DNA of 24,412 bases from Chara braunii (Eukaryota; Streptophyta; Charophyceae; Charales; Characeae), in contig BFEA01000260.1 in NCBI GenBank assembly GCA_003427395.1, forward strand, positions 1,912,021 through 1,936,432. Reading direction: 5' to 3'. The notes under the pieces were generated by a model that was given only the letters and a program-made list of their open reading frames with translations, was not told the origin of the DNA and did not search any database. Shown piece by piece: positions 1 to 9,751 of this stretch. Within the stretch, counting starts at the first letter, position 1; each line of letters starts with the position of its first letter. A program made the translations under genes and the position numbers.

Positions 1-900
1 CGCTACCGACCTTCCCCATCACAGATGACGACAGCGTCTACTGCGATGCGGACGTACGGCGCGCGTTGAGGCGAACGGAGCAAGTGTGCTGGCGAGACCC
101 GCCTCGGGCTTGTGATATAAGGGGGAACGGGTTTGTCTTGATTGAGTGTTTTGATTCCCCGACTCTAATATTGCCTTATACGGGTTTGACCGTGTTGCCC
201 TCGTCGGTCGCTCATGCCGCGTGGCGGCCGCAGTTTGATTGTCGCTGCAGTGGTGTCACCAGGGGGAATCGTGTTCTTGGCGACGAATGGTCCTGGGTTA
301 CGAGGGAGCGACATGTTTCCCCGAGCTTTCCCGTAGTGCGGGGGCGCTGCCCGCGCAATTTCGAATTCGGATGTCGTCGAGTCCTCCCGCCGCTTTACCC
401 TCCCGAAACCTTCCGCGCGGACTCTGTGTGTCCGACGCTAAGGCTTGAAGGCCTCGAACCAACCACCTCTATAGCAAAAGACCCGATGGTTTGGTAACTT
501 TGTGAGGCCGAGGACGAGGCCTGAAGGCTTCGAACCCACCACCTATCCCCCGAAACCCCTCACGGCCGAAGTTTGTCTTCCGTCGCCATGGCCCTCTCCC
601 CTTGATGCCTTTTCCCGTCCTGATGCACGACGACGGTTCGTTTTTGCGGAAACCCTTCTGATTTTGTCGTTTCGGAGCGATCCTACCCCCACGGGATTTC
701 GCGACGACATTTCGACTCCGGGGTAACCTCTGGCACGAAACGAGAGTCTCCCGTTCCGTCCGGGAGACTTAACACCTACGGCCAAAAATCCTCGGCCACG
801 CCCCTCCAAGAACTCTGATCGGCGACCCCGTACGGAAAGTCGCGAGGGGGCGTGAGGTTGCGTATCACAAACGTGCTTCTTGCTAGGCTCCGTTCACCTC
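1..900. other. GC-rich stretch, no recognised gene
   Basis: No open frame here resembles a known protein. A 28-bp direct repeat with about three mismatches starts at 441 and 517. Each copy contains a sequence which on the minus strand matches the tRNA/SINE B-box pattern GGTTCGANNCC (450-460 and 526-536). I could not build a tRNA fold from either copy, and in the plus direction they read as the peptide G(L/F)EPTT seen in many spurious ORFs. A short hairpin lies at 745-769: arms AGTCTCCCG and CGGGAGACT, 7-nt loop. The longer frames (66-497, 543-809) look like chance frames in GC-rich DNA. Confidence 0.4.
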
Positions 901-1965
901 ATCGCTTCAACATGGGAGCTACAACCATGTTGAAGGAGCAACTGAGAAAGGCATAACAAAAGTTTGAGACTGGCTGCTAAATGAATGGAAGGAGAGAGGC
1001 TACGCCAAAGTCAGCGTTAGTAGAAGGTAGAGATGAGCGGTCTTCAACAAGAAGAGTCTGGTCTGGCTTTGGTGCAGCAAGGCTTTGAGCTCATCAGAAG
1101 TTAGGTGAGATTGAAGCTCGATCACACCTATACAGTCTGTAGAGGTAAAGTGCTTAAGCAAAGGATAGGGATATGGATGGGCAAGAACTTCAGGCCTGCC
1201 CGGACATGCATTCTCTGCGCCAAGTACGAGATATGCTTCATGCAGTCTCTGGGCAAGGACAAATCCCTATTTCATAGATCTTGATTTATGGGCGATGTCG
1301 CGGCAACCATGATTGTGGATAGGAAAGATGATAGTATCTTCCAAAAGGTTGAAGAGTTGTTCACTAAGTTTGAGGAGAGCTATGACACGAGGTTGCAGTT
1401 GATCCGGTTTCTAGTGGAGCCAAAAATGAAAAATCGGGAGAAGTTAGTCAGTATCTACTATGTACGATCATTATTTTGCTGTGTACACAATGGGACGCTG
1501 AACCCGGTTTTCAGCAGGTGCAGCTCCCCACCAATAGATGGAGCGACGAACAGAAAACCTTAGTAGGTAGGGATGCTCTTATCACCCTTCCTACTAGGGT
1601 TTTCAACAAGTCTTTTCCAACAAAAAAAAAGTTGGCAAAAGATAAGCTACCTTTTATGACCTTTCAAGATTTCTGTTCATTCTCAGATAAAAGATTGAAG
1701 TTTGACGCTATTGTCAGTTCGTTACACGTCGTGACTACCAAATGAGTGATAGCATACATGCTTTTCTTCATTGACAAAATCAAAGAATGAATTTGCATTC
1801 CCCGTGAGGAAGAATTGAAAATTTTGGTTATGGGGGAATGTCACGATGTTGAGGGATACTTTGGTTTTAAGAAGACGTTTGTTAATGTAGGTGAGTTTTT
1901 TTAGCGGCAAAGAATGAAAGAGGATGTACTAACCTATGTAAAAACTTGTTTTGTATGAGTCAAAC
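901..1965 (+). other. Unrecognised AT-richer stretch with two overlapping short ORFs; possibly decayed retrotransposon pol
   Basis: Two plus-strand frames overlap in different phases: 1288-1563 (91 codons) and 1476-1745 (89 codons). The first is Glu/Lys-rich around residues 15-50, the second is Lys/Phe-rich. I recognise no domain in either. Because a decayed integrase starts just downstream on the same strand, this may be an upstream part of the same element, degraded beyond recognition. That is an inference from position only. No start codon context or splice signal makes either frame convincing as an independent gene. Confidence 0.2.
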
Positions 1966-2574
1966 TCTATTGATTTTATGAGTCTTCCCAAGAGTCGGAA
2001 TGAGAAAGTCAGGCAATGGTTATTGTCGATAGGCTTTCTAAATATGCGATGTTAATTCCTTTACCCTCTAAAGTTAGGACGAAACTTGACATCCACAAGT
2101 TATCAGATGCGTTGGGTTTCTGAATACGGATTTTCGAAAACCATCATATTTGATCGGGATGTACAGTTCATGGGTCAACACTGGCAAAGTGGATGGAAGT
2201 TTATGGCACCAGGTTGACTATGTCGTCAGGTAGATATTCTGAAACGTGAGAAGCTGAGCAGATGAATGGTTTGTGCCAACAACTTTCGCGCATGTACGTT
2301 ATACCTGACCAAATTAATTGGGATGAAAACTTCTAAAAAAGTGTCCGTGTATATAATAACAACATACACACTATCACAGGTAGGACAACCAATGCACTGC
2401 ATAAAGGTTGGAAGCCTAGACACCCTATTGATGCTTCGACCAGGGAACAAGTCCAACGACCACCCTCAGGTACGAGAGAATTTGCAATTTTATATGAGCA
2501 AGATACTGCCAAAGTCAAGGAGAGTAGGCAGAAAGCCCAAATTCAAATGATTGAACAAGCGAACAACCATTGAG
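1966..2574 (+). pseudogene. Ty3/gypsy-type integrase remnant
   Basis: In three frames this stretch matches the core of a Ty3/gypsy integrase. From 1972 it reads DFMSLPKS, like the usual (M/L)DFI.GLP.S start of the catalytic core. From 2016, in another frame, it reads MVIVDRLSKYAMLIPLPS, the hallmark VDRLSKYAHFIPL block. Around 2135-2165 a decayed S/FDRD.QF segment follows (second catalytic Asp region). From 2253 it reads AEQMNGL, then after an in-frame stop VRVYNNNIHTITGRT, then a KGWKPRHPID block, corresponding to the TEQMNR and YN..H..TG..P motifs and the C-terminal part. Frameshifts (between 1981 and 2016 and again before 2253) and stops (TGA near 2120, TAA near 2333) show it is dead. It runs straight into the LTR-like block at 2573, the expected order for the 3' end of such an element. 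Domain identity is secure by motif; element boundaries are inferred. Confidence 0.8.
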
Positions 2575-3315
2575 GTCATTGGCTTCTGATTGATCTAGGT
2601 CGTCAACCCCAAAACACCAGAGGTTGGTCAACATGAGTCCACACTATACGTTGACCCAGCCCCTGCTTGGAGACCATTCTGCCTTGTGTTGGCTTATTGC
2701 TGGTGCAAGGCTGCTGAAGCTTTATGCTGACGTCAAATTTCGAGTATAGGCTCCAACCTTGAGGGAGATTATGTTGATGTGGCCATAGCCACGTAGATTT
2801 CGACATTGATAGGAGTGTGGGTGAGGAGGAGGAGGATTCGGACTGTGAGGTTGATGCATGTGACGAGGGGAAGCTTACCTGAACTTATTGTGACGTCATG
2901 TGTGATATGTTGATGGTCTCCAAGCAAGTGATGAAGATTTGCGCCATCCTCCCTTTTTGTTGCAGACGTGGATGGAGGATGGGCGCACTATTGTAACCTG
3001 CTCATTGTGCATGCCAGAGACTGTGAGAGGAGAACCGCATTGTTGAAGTGGCTAGAGAGGGAGATGTCTGAGGAGGAAGTGGGTTTGAGGAGCGGATATT
3101 GCTTCATTGTTTCGTGAGGGAACTCTCCTCCTCCTCCTATTTGTCCCTTCTCCCTCCTCTCTCACTCTCTTCTCTGAAGTTCGAGACATTGGGAGACGAC
3201 ATGTACTTTGGGCATGAACACATAAACGATTTTTGAAGATGTTATCGCTGCGCCGAATCAAACTAGTATTGCGACATTCTTGAGTTTCTCATCTGTCAGG
3301 GTTAATGGCAAAATT
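2573..3315 (+). repeat. Long terminal-repeat-like block, copy a
   Basis: This block is similar along its length to 4678-5430. Both start with AGGTCATTGGC, share AGAGG(T/C)TGGTCAAC and GTTGACCCA about 60 bases in, TTGATGGGAGT-like and GTAACCTGCT(C/T)ATTGT segments in the middle, a CTCCTC-rich patch, and TT(C/T)TCAT near the end. The copies are clearly diverged with many small indels. Copy a directly follows an integrase remnant, so it is most simply the 3' LTR of that element. I see no clean TG...CA ends, primer site or polypurine tract. Confidence 0.5.
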
Positions 3316-3330
3316 AGCTAAGTTTTGAAT

Positions 3331-3348
3331 ATAACGTACGTACGTTAT
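3331..3348. repeat. 18-bp perfect palindrome (ATAACGTACG centre)
   Basis: The bases 3331-3348 read the same on both strands, built round ACGTACGTACGT. A related half-palindrome, AGAACGTACATACGTT, follows at about 3419-3434. Both resemble the internal GAATATAAC...GTT.TATTC and AATAGAACGCATATGCG segments of the MITE just downstream, so 3325-3440 may be an older, decayed relative of that element. Confidence 0.5.
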
Positions 3349-3457
3349 TCGACCATACGTTCTATATGAAAAACATTCAACGATTTCGGAGAATTCGTTG
3401 TTTCAAGGAAAGTTAAATAGAACGTACATACGTTTTTTTCAGGTTAAGACAGTAGTA

Positions 3458-3634
3458 CTACCGTCTTCCCTCAAAGATAATGCATATGTGTTTATTGAAA
3501 TAGAACGCATATGCGGTATATTAAAAAAATCGGGTTGTTTGAATATAACTCATGCGTTGTATTCGGATAAAAAACAACCTATCCATTATATTTGTTTACA
3601 ACGCATATGCATTATGTTTGAGGGAAGACGGTAG
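3458..3634. mobile_element. MITE, Tc1/mariner-like by TA duplication, 177 bp
   Basis: The ends are inverted copies starting CTACCGTCTTCCCTCAAA. Over about 32-34 bases the two ends differ at only two positions. The element is flanked on both sides by TA (3456-3457 and 3635-3636), the target duplication of Tc1/mariner elements. The interior is AT-rich, partly palindromic (CGCATATGCG motifs), and has no coding capacity. Near-identity of the ends suggests a recent insertion compared with the decayed surroundings. Superfamily is inferred from the TA duplication only. Confidence 0.8.
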
Positions 3635-3728
3635 TAAAGGGGAGCAGTCGTGTCCAAAGCAGACTTGGATGTGTTGTTGCTCGACCAGATTGTGACCATA
3701 CTACAGCTGTCCAATGGCTGACACAAGG

Positions 3729-4110
3729 GCGATGATCGTGGTGATGACGATGATAATTACGATGATGATGATGGTGAGGACATCGATGATGACAATGATG
3801 ATGATGGACATACGTGCGAACCCGATGGGTGCTTAGCTCACAAGGTGGAAGAAACATGAGTGGCAGGAGCCCTCCACGAGTGCACCATCTACCAACCATG
3901 ATCTGGTGTAAGAGGTTTGAATGTGAGCATGCCTGTCAAGACCCAGATGGTGGTGAACTAGTCTGAGTGATGAGGATAAAGACAGTAATGCTGACGATGA
4001 TAATTATTATCAGCCATTGAGGGAAAAAAATTGGGGATGACAATGATGTTGACGAAGGCGATGATTATGGCGGTTCTCGTCATGAGAACGACGATAATGT
4101 GGTTGCTGGC
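3729..4110 (+). repeat. GAT/GATGAC-rich low-complexity region
   Basis: Degenerate trinucleotide runs of GATGATGAT, with GAC and AAT variants, occupy 3729-3808 and recur at 3971-4110. On the minus strand they translate to His-rich peptides. No flanking frame looks like a gene, so this is read as a decayed microsatellite, not an acidic-repeat protein. Confidence 0.6.
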
Positions 4111-4677
4111 GATATCGACAACCGGTGTAGGTGTTCGCAAACTGATTTACGATGGTGCTAGTAGTTGGAATCAGCCCCCGAGGGAAGAGAGGAACAACTG
4201 GTAACCTAGTGTTTTAAAAATTGGTGGGAAGACTCTGACAATATAACGACTGCGTTTTTATGTTCAGTCAAATTTATCGCTGCCTTGCGCACTTTGCTGA
4301 TTTTGATTTGATTTGTGGTTGGGTTGTTTTCCTCAATATTGCTAAGTATATTTTTTGTCAAATATTGTGTCTACAATAGCTCAGCTCAAGAATGCATCAA
4401 TCGTGGGTTGTGTGTCCTCACTTGGTCAAAGGCCTAAACTGGGGGTCGAAAGTCACGCCGAAAGTCGTGAGAATGCTTGAACGAAGTCCTGTCGTTGAGG
4501 GGGTGACCTTTGGAAATTCAACGGTCAGCCTTAGCTCGGGATATAGGTCCACGAGTCAAAGTCAACCCGATCCCCTCCTTGGCCACAAATCAAATACACA
4601 CCTCTGGTTGTTTGCAGGTATCCAAACGAGATCATGTCCAAGTGGGATACATCGGTTTCGACAACTGTACGGGATCC
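4111..4677. other. No recognised feature
   Basis: This interval lies between the two LTR-like blocks. An open frame of 103 codons on the plus strand (4392-4703) has no recognisable motif and overlaps the start of the next block. It may be internal sequence of a decayed element. Confidence 0.3.
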
Positions 4678-5430
4678 AGGTCATTGGCGGACTGAAGATA
4701 TAGGCCATCGTATGCAAGAGACTAGAGGCTGGTCAACGCTATAAGTTGACCCATCGCCTGATGGACGACATTCAAAGTTGTGCACGCTTCTTGATGCTGG
4801 CTTGACTTTGTTGCGATGATGCAAGATTGTCAGGGCTTTATGTTGACGCTATTATCTACCTACGGCGCCTGTTTCACACTTGAATATGTTGACATGGTTG
4901 TGGTCACACCGATTCCAACATTGATGGGAGTAGGCGAGAAGGAGGATGAATCAAGATTGTGAGATTGGTTCGATAGTGGAAGGAAAGCCTACCTGTTTGA
5001 TAGTGTCGACATTGTGCTTTACTGTCTGTCTCCGGAGGAAAGATTTGCGTCATCCTCTGTGACCGCTGCTGACGTGGTTGAAGGATGGGCGCCCTGTTGT
5101 AACCTGCTTATTGTCAGAGACCGCCAGGGGAAAAATGTTGTTGACGTGGCGAGTTGGGAGGCAACACCCGAAGAGGAAGTGGGCAGCGAGTGTTGTTTGT
5201 TGAACGATGATGGTGGAAACTCTCTCCCTCATCCTCTAAGTTTCATCTCCCTCTCTCCTCTTCTTCTTCTTTGTGCATTAAATAGTGGAACACGGATGCC
5301 ACGTGAACAATTAGTATGGTTTTCACGAACGATTTCAGATACATCGATTCTGCGCTAAGATATCTTGTATTTCGGCATTGACGAGCTTCTCATTTTACTG
5401 GTTCATTGCAGTTTAGTATCGGATCGTAAT
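4678..5430 (+). repeat. Long terminal-repeat-like block, copy b
   Basis: This is the second copy of the block at 2573-3315, offset by about 2,105 bases in the same orientation. It begins AGGTCATTGGC, contains GGCTGGTCAACGCTATAAGTTGACCC, and ends near 5430. Gag-like debris lies downstream on the same strand (6554-7640), so it could be the 5' LTR of a second, also decayed, element of the same family, or a solo LTR. Confidence 0.45.
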
Positions 5431-5465
5431 CCTTCATTCCTCGCTATCTGCTAATACACTTTACA

Positions 5466-6224
5466 TCACGCGGTTGTATCGGAATTGTGCATTTGATTGT
5501 GCACTCGTTGCACACTTGTTGTCACACGTTTTTTTCGTGAGGTGTGGTCGAATGCTATCGCATGCCTGCTTGGTCTGTGCGATGGGTTGGTACCGCACGC
5601 ATGTACGATGATGATGATGATGATAATGGTATAGGTGATGACGTGGCGTTGGGTGACTGGCGCTAAAGAGAATTGCTGACGTGGCTTCGTGGAACGACGA
5701 GCACCGCCTACGTGGGATGGTGCGAATGTGATGACATGGCACCTACCAAAGAATGAGTGGGGTACATTGTATGACGTGGCATCTCGTGGAGTGTCGTGAC
5801 TTACCTTGCTGACATGGCATTTCCAAAGCAACAGGTTGACGCGACATACTCCAGTCGACATCCCAATGAGTATATGCAGGTTGGGTCGAATCTTGTTGCT
5901 CATGTGGTCTCGATGCATCTCCATTACTGACATCCTATTCGGCCATTGTAGCTGACATGATACCTCTCTTGTTGGCATGTCACTGTCGCCTTGTTGGAGT
6001 GCGACACGTGACACATATAACGTGGCATGCTGCCAAACCGAAGGAAGATTGGTGGGAATAAAACCTTGCACGTGTGCGACCTGGACGACGGTACAACACC
6101 ACGCTAAGTTGTAGTGCCACATGCCATGGCAAGTGTCTGGTCGCAAAACCATCAGAAAAAAAGACAAAGAGAAGATTAACTGACACTTGTTGTGGATGTG
6201 TGTTGGTTGACTGATTGGACTCAC
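5466..6224 (-). CDS. Long open frame of 252 codons, no recognised domain, probably not a gene
   Basis: The frame is open for 252 codons on the minus strand. The predicted peptide has no domain I recognise and includes a run of seven Ile encoded by a GATGAT repeat (about 5610-5630), a sign of a chance frame across low-complexity DNA. The underlying DNA contains scattered TGAC(G/A)TGGCA motifs with irregular spacing (5639, 5677, 5732, 5772, 5810). Translated on the minus strand these give repeated Cys-His-Val, which explains the apparent internal peptide repeats. I keep it only because of its length; a spurious ORF is the likelier reading. Confidence 0.12.
   Translation of the reverse strand: MSPISQPTHIHNKCQLIFSLSFFLMVLRPDTCHGMWHYNLAWCCTVVQVAHVQGFIPTNLPSVWQHATLYVSRVALQQGDSDMPTREVSCQLQWPNRMSVMEMHRDHMSNKIRPNLHILIGMSTGVCRVNLLLWKCHVSKVSHDTPRDATSYNVPHSFFGRCHVITFAPSHVGGARRSTKPRQQFSLAPVTQRHVITYTIIIIIIIVHACGTNPSHRPSRHAIAFDHTSRKKRVTTSVQRVHNQMHNSDTTA
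5639..5819 (+). promoter_or_regulatory. Cluster of TGACGTGGC-type motifs
   Basis: Five copies of TGAC(G/A)TGGC occur at 5639, 5677, 5732, 5772 and 5810. TGACGTGG is the core bound by plant bZIP factors (as-1/UPRE-like). The same core, reversed as CCACGTCAGC, is also frequent in plant transposon ends. Whether this cluster binds anything is unknown; no promoter or TSS is evident beside it. Confidence 0.3.
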
Positions 6225-6553
6225 CTGTCGTGGGTTGTCTTGCGGATGGTTGCAAACTCACCATTGTCATGTTGTCTTGATCTCACTTGTCGTCGATGCG
6301 AAAACCTGAACAATTTATAGAAAACATAATTAGAAAGATAATTAGTTGAAATAAACATATGAAAATTTGAGATTTTGTTTGTATAACTAATTTATTTTAT
6401 TTTTTATTTATTGTCGTAGGATTGAAATTCATTTGTAGTAAGGCCGTGTAATTTACCGATCGTCGTTTAAAGTTTATTGTGCGACATTTTCACTTTGAAA
6501 GATGACTTACCTCTGAAATTGCTTGTGCGCATCCATTAACTCGTTTCATCCCT

Positions 6554-6817
6554 TTGTCTCTTTTTCCTATCCCGATCACCTTCTTCCTTGGTCAAGAAGA
6601 AGGGGTGGTACGAACTCATGACCAAGTAAAAGAAACACGACAACAAATGTTGGGCCATCTTCGCCAGGTGCTCACTGAATTGCACAACGCTGGGCCAGAC
6701 GTTGAACAACACGTACGCAACCTGTTCGATCTACAAGCTGCAGGAGAGAAAATCTCACGAGTTGAAATTGTTATTCAAATGTTGGAGACCAACGCCAGAG
6801 TGCAATACGAGCATTGA
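6554..6817 (+). pseudogene. Gag-like N-terminal fragment, helical, 87 codons
   Basis: The 87-codon frame is rich in Glu, Gln, Leu and Val. From about residue 15 onward its heptad-like pattern is typical of a helical or coiled-coil region (VKETRQQMLGHLRQVLTEL). Downstream on the same strand are further Lys/Glu-rich frames and a gag-like block at 7370-7640, so it is best seen as the start of a decayed retrotransposon gag. There is no direct family match I can name. It ends at a TGA at 6815-6817; sequence continuing to 7060 has several stops. Confidence 0.25.
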
Positions 6818-7076
6818 TCGAGGACAAATAAGCCTCGATTATTTCGTTGTTGAGCAGTTTGCGAAGATAGTTAGGGAAGAGGTTAAAGAAGAATGGAGAG
6901 CCGAGTGAAAAATGGGAAGAACCGGAACTGACATAAGAAATCATGGATGAAACAATCAAATAGTTGCAAGTTGCACTAGAGGCATAACTAAAAGGAAAGA
7001 AGACTATCTGAGGCAACGAAGAGAACAAGAATAGTAGACAAGACAAGTATAATAAATAAGAAAGATATTTAATGTC

Positions 7077-7640
7077 GTGGATTCAGAAACTGATATGGCA
7101 TATGTATTGCAGAACATGATGACTTACCTTGCACACTTAAAGATTAAACTTGACAATGTCGCGACAAAACTGCAGATGGTGACTAGAGTAGTGAAGGAAA
7201 AAAACAAAGTTGTGGAAGAAGAAAAGGTAGAAGAGAAAGAAGAAAGATCCTTAGGATAAATTTATGAAAGATGCCATAAAATCCCGTCACCCAAACAAAC
7301 CCGAACCTTCCAAGAAGGAAACCCCAAAAAAGGAAGAAGGGGAAACACCAAAGAGAAAGGAGAAGGTAAAATGAAAATGCCATTCACTTACAACGAGAAG
7401 AAAGATGAACATATGTTATTGTGGATTGTCGAATTTCAAACTTACTGTGGGACCACACCAATGATGGAGGACTATCACCCTGCGATAATTCCTCATGAAG
7501 ATAAAGGAGAGATTCCTTAACAAAACGACCCCCGACAATAAATTTGATGAGCTCACCACCATTAGTCAGAAATGTTGGTCCGGTGTCGAAAATTTGTCAT
7601 GTGAAGTGGACCATCTGTTGTACTAGGTACCTGGACCGAA
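7077..7640 (+). pseudogene. Decayed retrotransposon gag region
   Basis: A Lys/Glu-rich linker frame (7077-7259) is followed from about 7370 by the peptide KMPFTYNEKKDEHMLLWIVE. This resembles the gag block (P..F.G.K.ED...W) that opens the capsid region of Ty3/gypsy gag; the minus-strand gag in this window has the equivalent DKRGEDLDTWLRSV. After a frameshift at about 7500, IKERFLNKTTPDNKFDELTTI follows, compatible with the later RF....A...L helices. Stops and frame changes indicate a dead copy. It lies downstream of LTR-like copy b on the same strand, consistent with a single decayed element, although the spacing is long. Confidence 0.4.
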
Positions 7641-7690
7641 CCTTTCATATTACTAGGTTCTCTAGATTTAGTCACGTGTCTTTCCAGAAC

Positions 7691-7694
<4 letters not shown>

Positions 7695-7780
<86 letters not shown>
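7695..7780 (+). repeat. (AG)43 microsatellite
   Basis: An uninterrupted AG dinucleotide run of 86 bases is followed by a single ambiguous base (N at 7781), so its true length may be underestimated in the assembly. Confidence 0.98.
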
Positions 7781-7781
7781 N

Positions 7782-8530
7782 TTTTTGAAATAGACTCAAA
7801 GTAGAATATTCTGCGTTTTCGTTTTTTTGTTTTTGCTTTTTCTTTGTTGTTTCTGTTTTTATAAATGCAGACTCTTCCACTACCGGTAGCTCTAGGCTCG
7901 GCCAGGCTCAGCATACTGGTAGCAGGAGGCTCGGACTTGATAGCTGGGCCAACTACTGGTGGTTTGAAATATTTTGTTTGGAGGAATTTTAACACTAATT
8001 TGATTGTCCAAAGTTACTTACTGTCATAACAAGGATCTTGTTCCACTCTCCTTGTGGTTCCATGGTTTGCACTCTACAACATTTTTGAGGGTGGATGTGA
8101 AAACATATGCAGCAGTCATCCTAGAGTTTGTATGAGTCGCCATCCATTTCTTCCAGATTCTCTAGGATCGTTACAAAGATCCTACAAACTGTAGGACAAC
8201 TACATATGTGAAGGGCATAGTTGCTTTGAAGGAATCCGATTGGTTGAAAGGTAAAACACAACCCTTTTTTTTCTTCTTCTGTTTTTCGAAATGCAAGTAA
8301 ATAACTTGAAACTGTAAGACTCATCCTACAAAATCATTTGTAGTAGGGAACCATGAACAAGAAATGCCGTTAGAGAAATCTAATTCCAAAAATTTCGTAG
8401 GAATCTCTAGGGAATTCCTGCAGTCTTTAGGATAGTGGAACCAGATCCTAATTCCTTCTCCCTTGGAAAAAGACGCATTCCAATTTTTGAATCTTGGTTT
8501 TATTCATTTGTGAGGCTATTTCAACCCTCC
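7782..8530. other. No recognised gene
   Basis: The stretch is AT-rich with short inverted repeats such as TCCTACA-AACT-TGTAGGA near 8183-8200 and recurring TAGGA/TCCTA motifs from 8120 to 8460. These might be remnants of a TIR element, but I could not define ends. Confidence 0.3.
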
Positions 8531-8597
8531 TTTTTTTTTTTTTTTTTTTTTTTTTGTGGGGTCTGCGCAACACTTTGTCCGCTTACGGACAAAGGTG
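8531..8597. repeat. Poly(T)25 followed by a hairpin
   Basis: A run of 25 T (8531-8555) is followed by a hairpin at 8571-8597. Its arms are CACTTTGTCCG and CGGACAAAGGTG (one bulged base) and its loop is CTTA. No target-site duplication around the poly(T) was seen, so origin as a retroposed tail is not established. Confidence 0.6.
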
Positions 8598-8874
8598 ATT
8601 GTGGCATGGACCCCACCACCCATGGTAATGGGCATGCAGGAAAAAGGAAGGAAAAAATTAACGGGCATGCTGATTCTACCAGAATTTTCGCCTGCCTCGA
8701 CCAGAATTTTCACCTACCGTATCTCAATCTCAACGGCATCGTGGCCATTGCAGAGGGGGCGGAGGGGCCTCCCTTCGGAAAATGGCGTGTTAGAGTACTT
8801 GATTCCAAATGGAAGTTCGAATTTTGAGGGGAAAAAGGAAGCCCTGTTAGCCATCCGAGTAACTGTTTTCGTGG

Positions 8875-8903
8875 GCTGCAGGCCTTGCAAGCAGGCCTGC
8901 AGC
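8875..8903. repeat. Perfect 11-bp inverted repeat
   Basis: The arms GCTGCAGGCCT (8875-8885) and AGGCCTGCAGC (8893-8903) are exact reverse complements around a 7-base loop. No associated gene was seen. Confidence 0.7.
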
Positions 8904-9005
8904 TTGTGACCCGGATCCAGCGTCCCCTGGCACATTGTACGGTACGGAATCTGGCCTGGCAAACATCCTGCAATACAACAGCCTGGGTTGCTCGTGGGCT
9001 AACTA

Positions 9006-9174
9006 AGGGCGAGATCCCACTGGCAAGGAGGATTGGAATAAGCCTCTGAATCTGGACGTGTTTGTGCAGGGGTGCAAAAAATTGTGATAGATCTGCTTTT
9101 CTGCATCTCTGTGTGGAACAACGTCCATATTCAGCCACTTATTTCAATCCAGTTGGCCGGTGGGATGTGGCCCT
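9006..9174. mobile_element. MITE family I, copy 1, diverged, 169 bp
   Basis: The left end AGGGC...ATCCCACTGGCAAGGAGGATTGGAATAAG matches, inverted, the right end with GGGATGTGGCCCT. The pairing continues to CTGAATCTGGACG / CGTCCATATTCAG, giving arms of roughly 60 bases with several mismatches. The central part shares TGCTTTTCTGCATCTCTG with the second copy at 9440-9596, so both belong to one family. A target-site duplication is not clear. Confidence 0.6.
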
Positions 9175-9439
9175 AATTGCACCATCACATCGCATCATTT
9201 GCCCGGCAGGACCTACATACCCGAGGGCCTGGCTGCACCAAACGCACACAATGAGAACGAATCATCTATACACCGGCATATATTTCTTTTTCTTGTCTTG
9301 TGTGCATGTCTCGAGTGGTGGAGCGGCCCATAGGCTCTGGGAGAAGAGAGAAGGCCGAAGCGGAAAAAAGACCCCTAAAAAAAACAAAAACAAAAAAAAA
9401 AAACCTCCACCATGGACAATCTAAGCGGGTCAGGGGCGT

Positions 9440-9596
9440 GGTCCCACTAGCAAAGAGGATCGGATCGCATGCCTGAATCTGGACGAGTTTGTGGAGATGT
9501 GCAGGAAATCGAGATTGAACTGCTTTTCTGCATCTCTGCTTAAAACACATCCAGATTCAGGAGCTCGATCCTATCCTTTTTGCTACTAGTGGGACC
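9440..9596. mobile_element. MITE family I, copy 2, 157 bp
   Basis: The ends are inverted repeats GGTCCCACTAG...CTAGTGGGACC. Complementarity continues inward through AAAGAGGATCGGATCG and CTGAATCTGGA, giving arms of about 45 bases, better preserved than copy 1. The core TGCTTTTCTGCATCTCTG matches copy 1. There is no coding potential and no clear target-site duplication, so the superfamily is left open. Confidence 0.65.
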
Positions 9597-9629
9597 TCGG
9601 GCCAGGGCATACTGACGCCCTCATACTTT

Positions 9630-9751
9630 GGGCCTCGCTGCACTACCCTCCACATGCGCAAAAGACAAAAAATATGGCGGTGCATCTACCCATGTTCTAG
9701 CGGAAGATTCAGTCTCATTTTGAGTATTTGGAGAGTAGTGCAGCGAGGCCC
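9630..9751. mobile_element. MITE family II, 122 bp, TTT target duplication
   Basis: The first 23 bases, starting GGGCCTCGCTGCACTAC, are the reverse complement of the last 23 bases with one mismatch. The element is flanked by TTT on both sides (9627-9629 and 9752-9754). GGGCC-type ends with a 3-bp duplication recall PIF/Harbinger (Tourist-like) MITEs, but TTT is not the usual TWA, so this is a tentative placement. It is non-coding. Confidence 0.65.

Noticed and set aside
441-560. tRNA genes
   Set aside because: Only B-box-like text is present. The T-arm does not pair well and no acceptor stem or A box could be built.
543-809. 88-codon Arg/Gly-rich minus-strand ORF
   Set aside because: No domain is visible, and it crosses the direct repeat and the 745-769 hairpin. 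It is likely a chance frame in GC-rich DNA.
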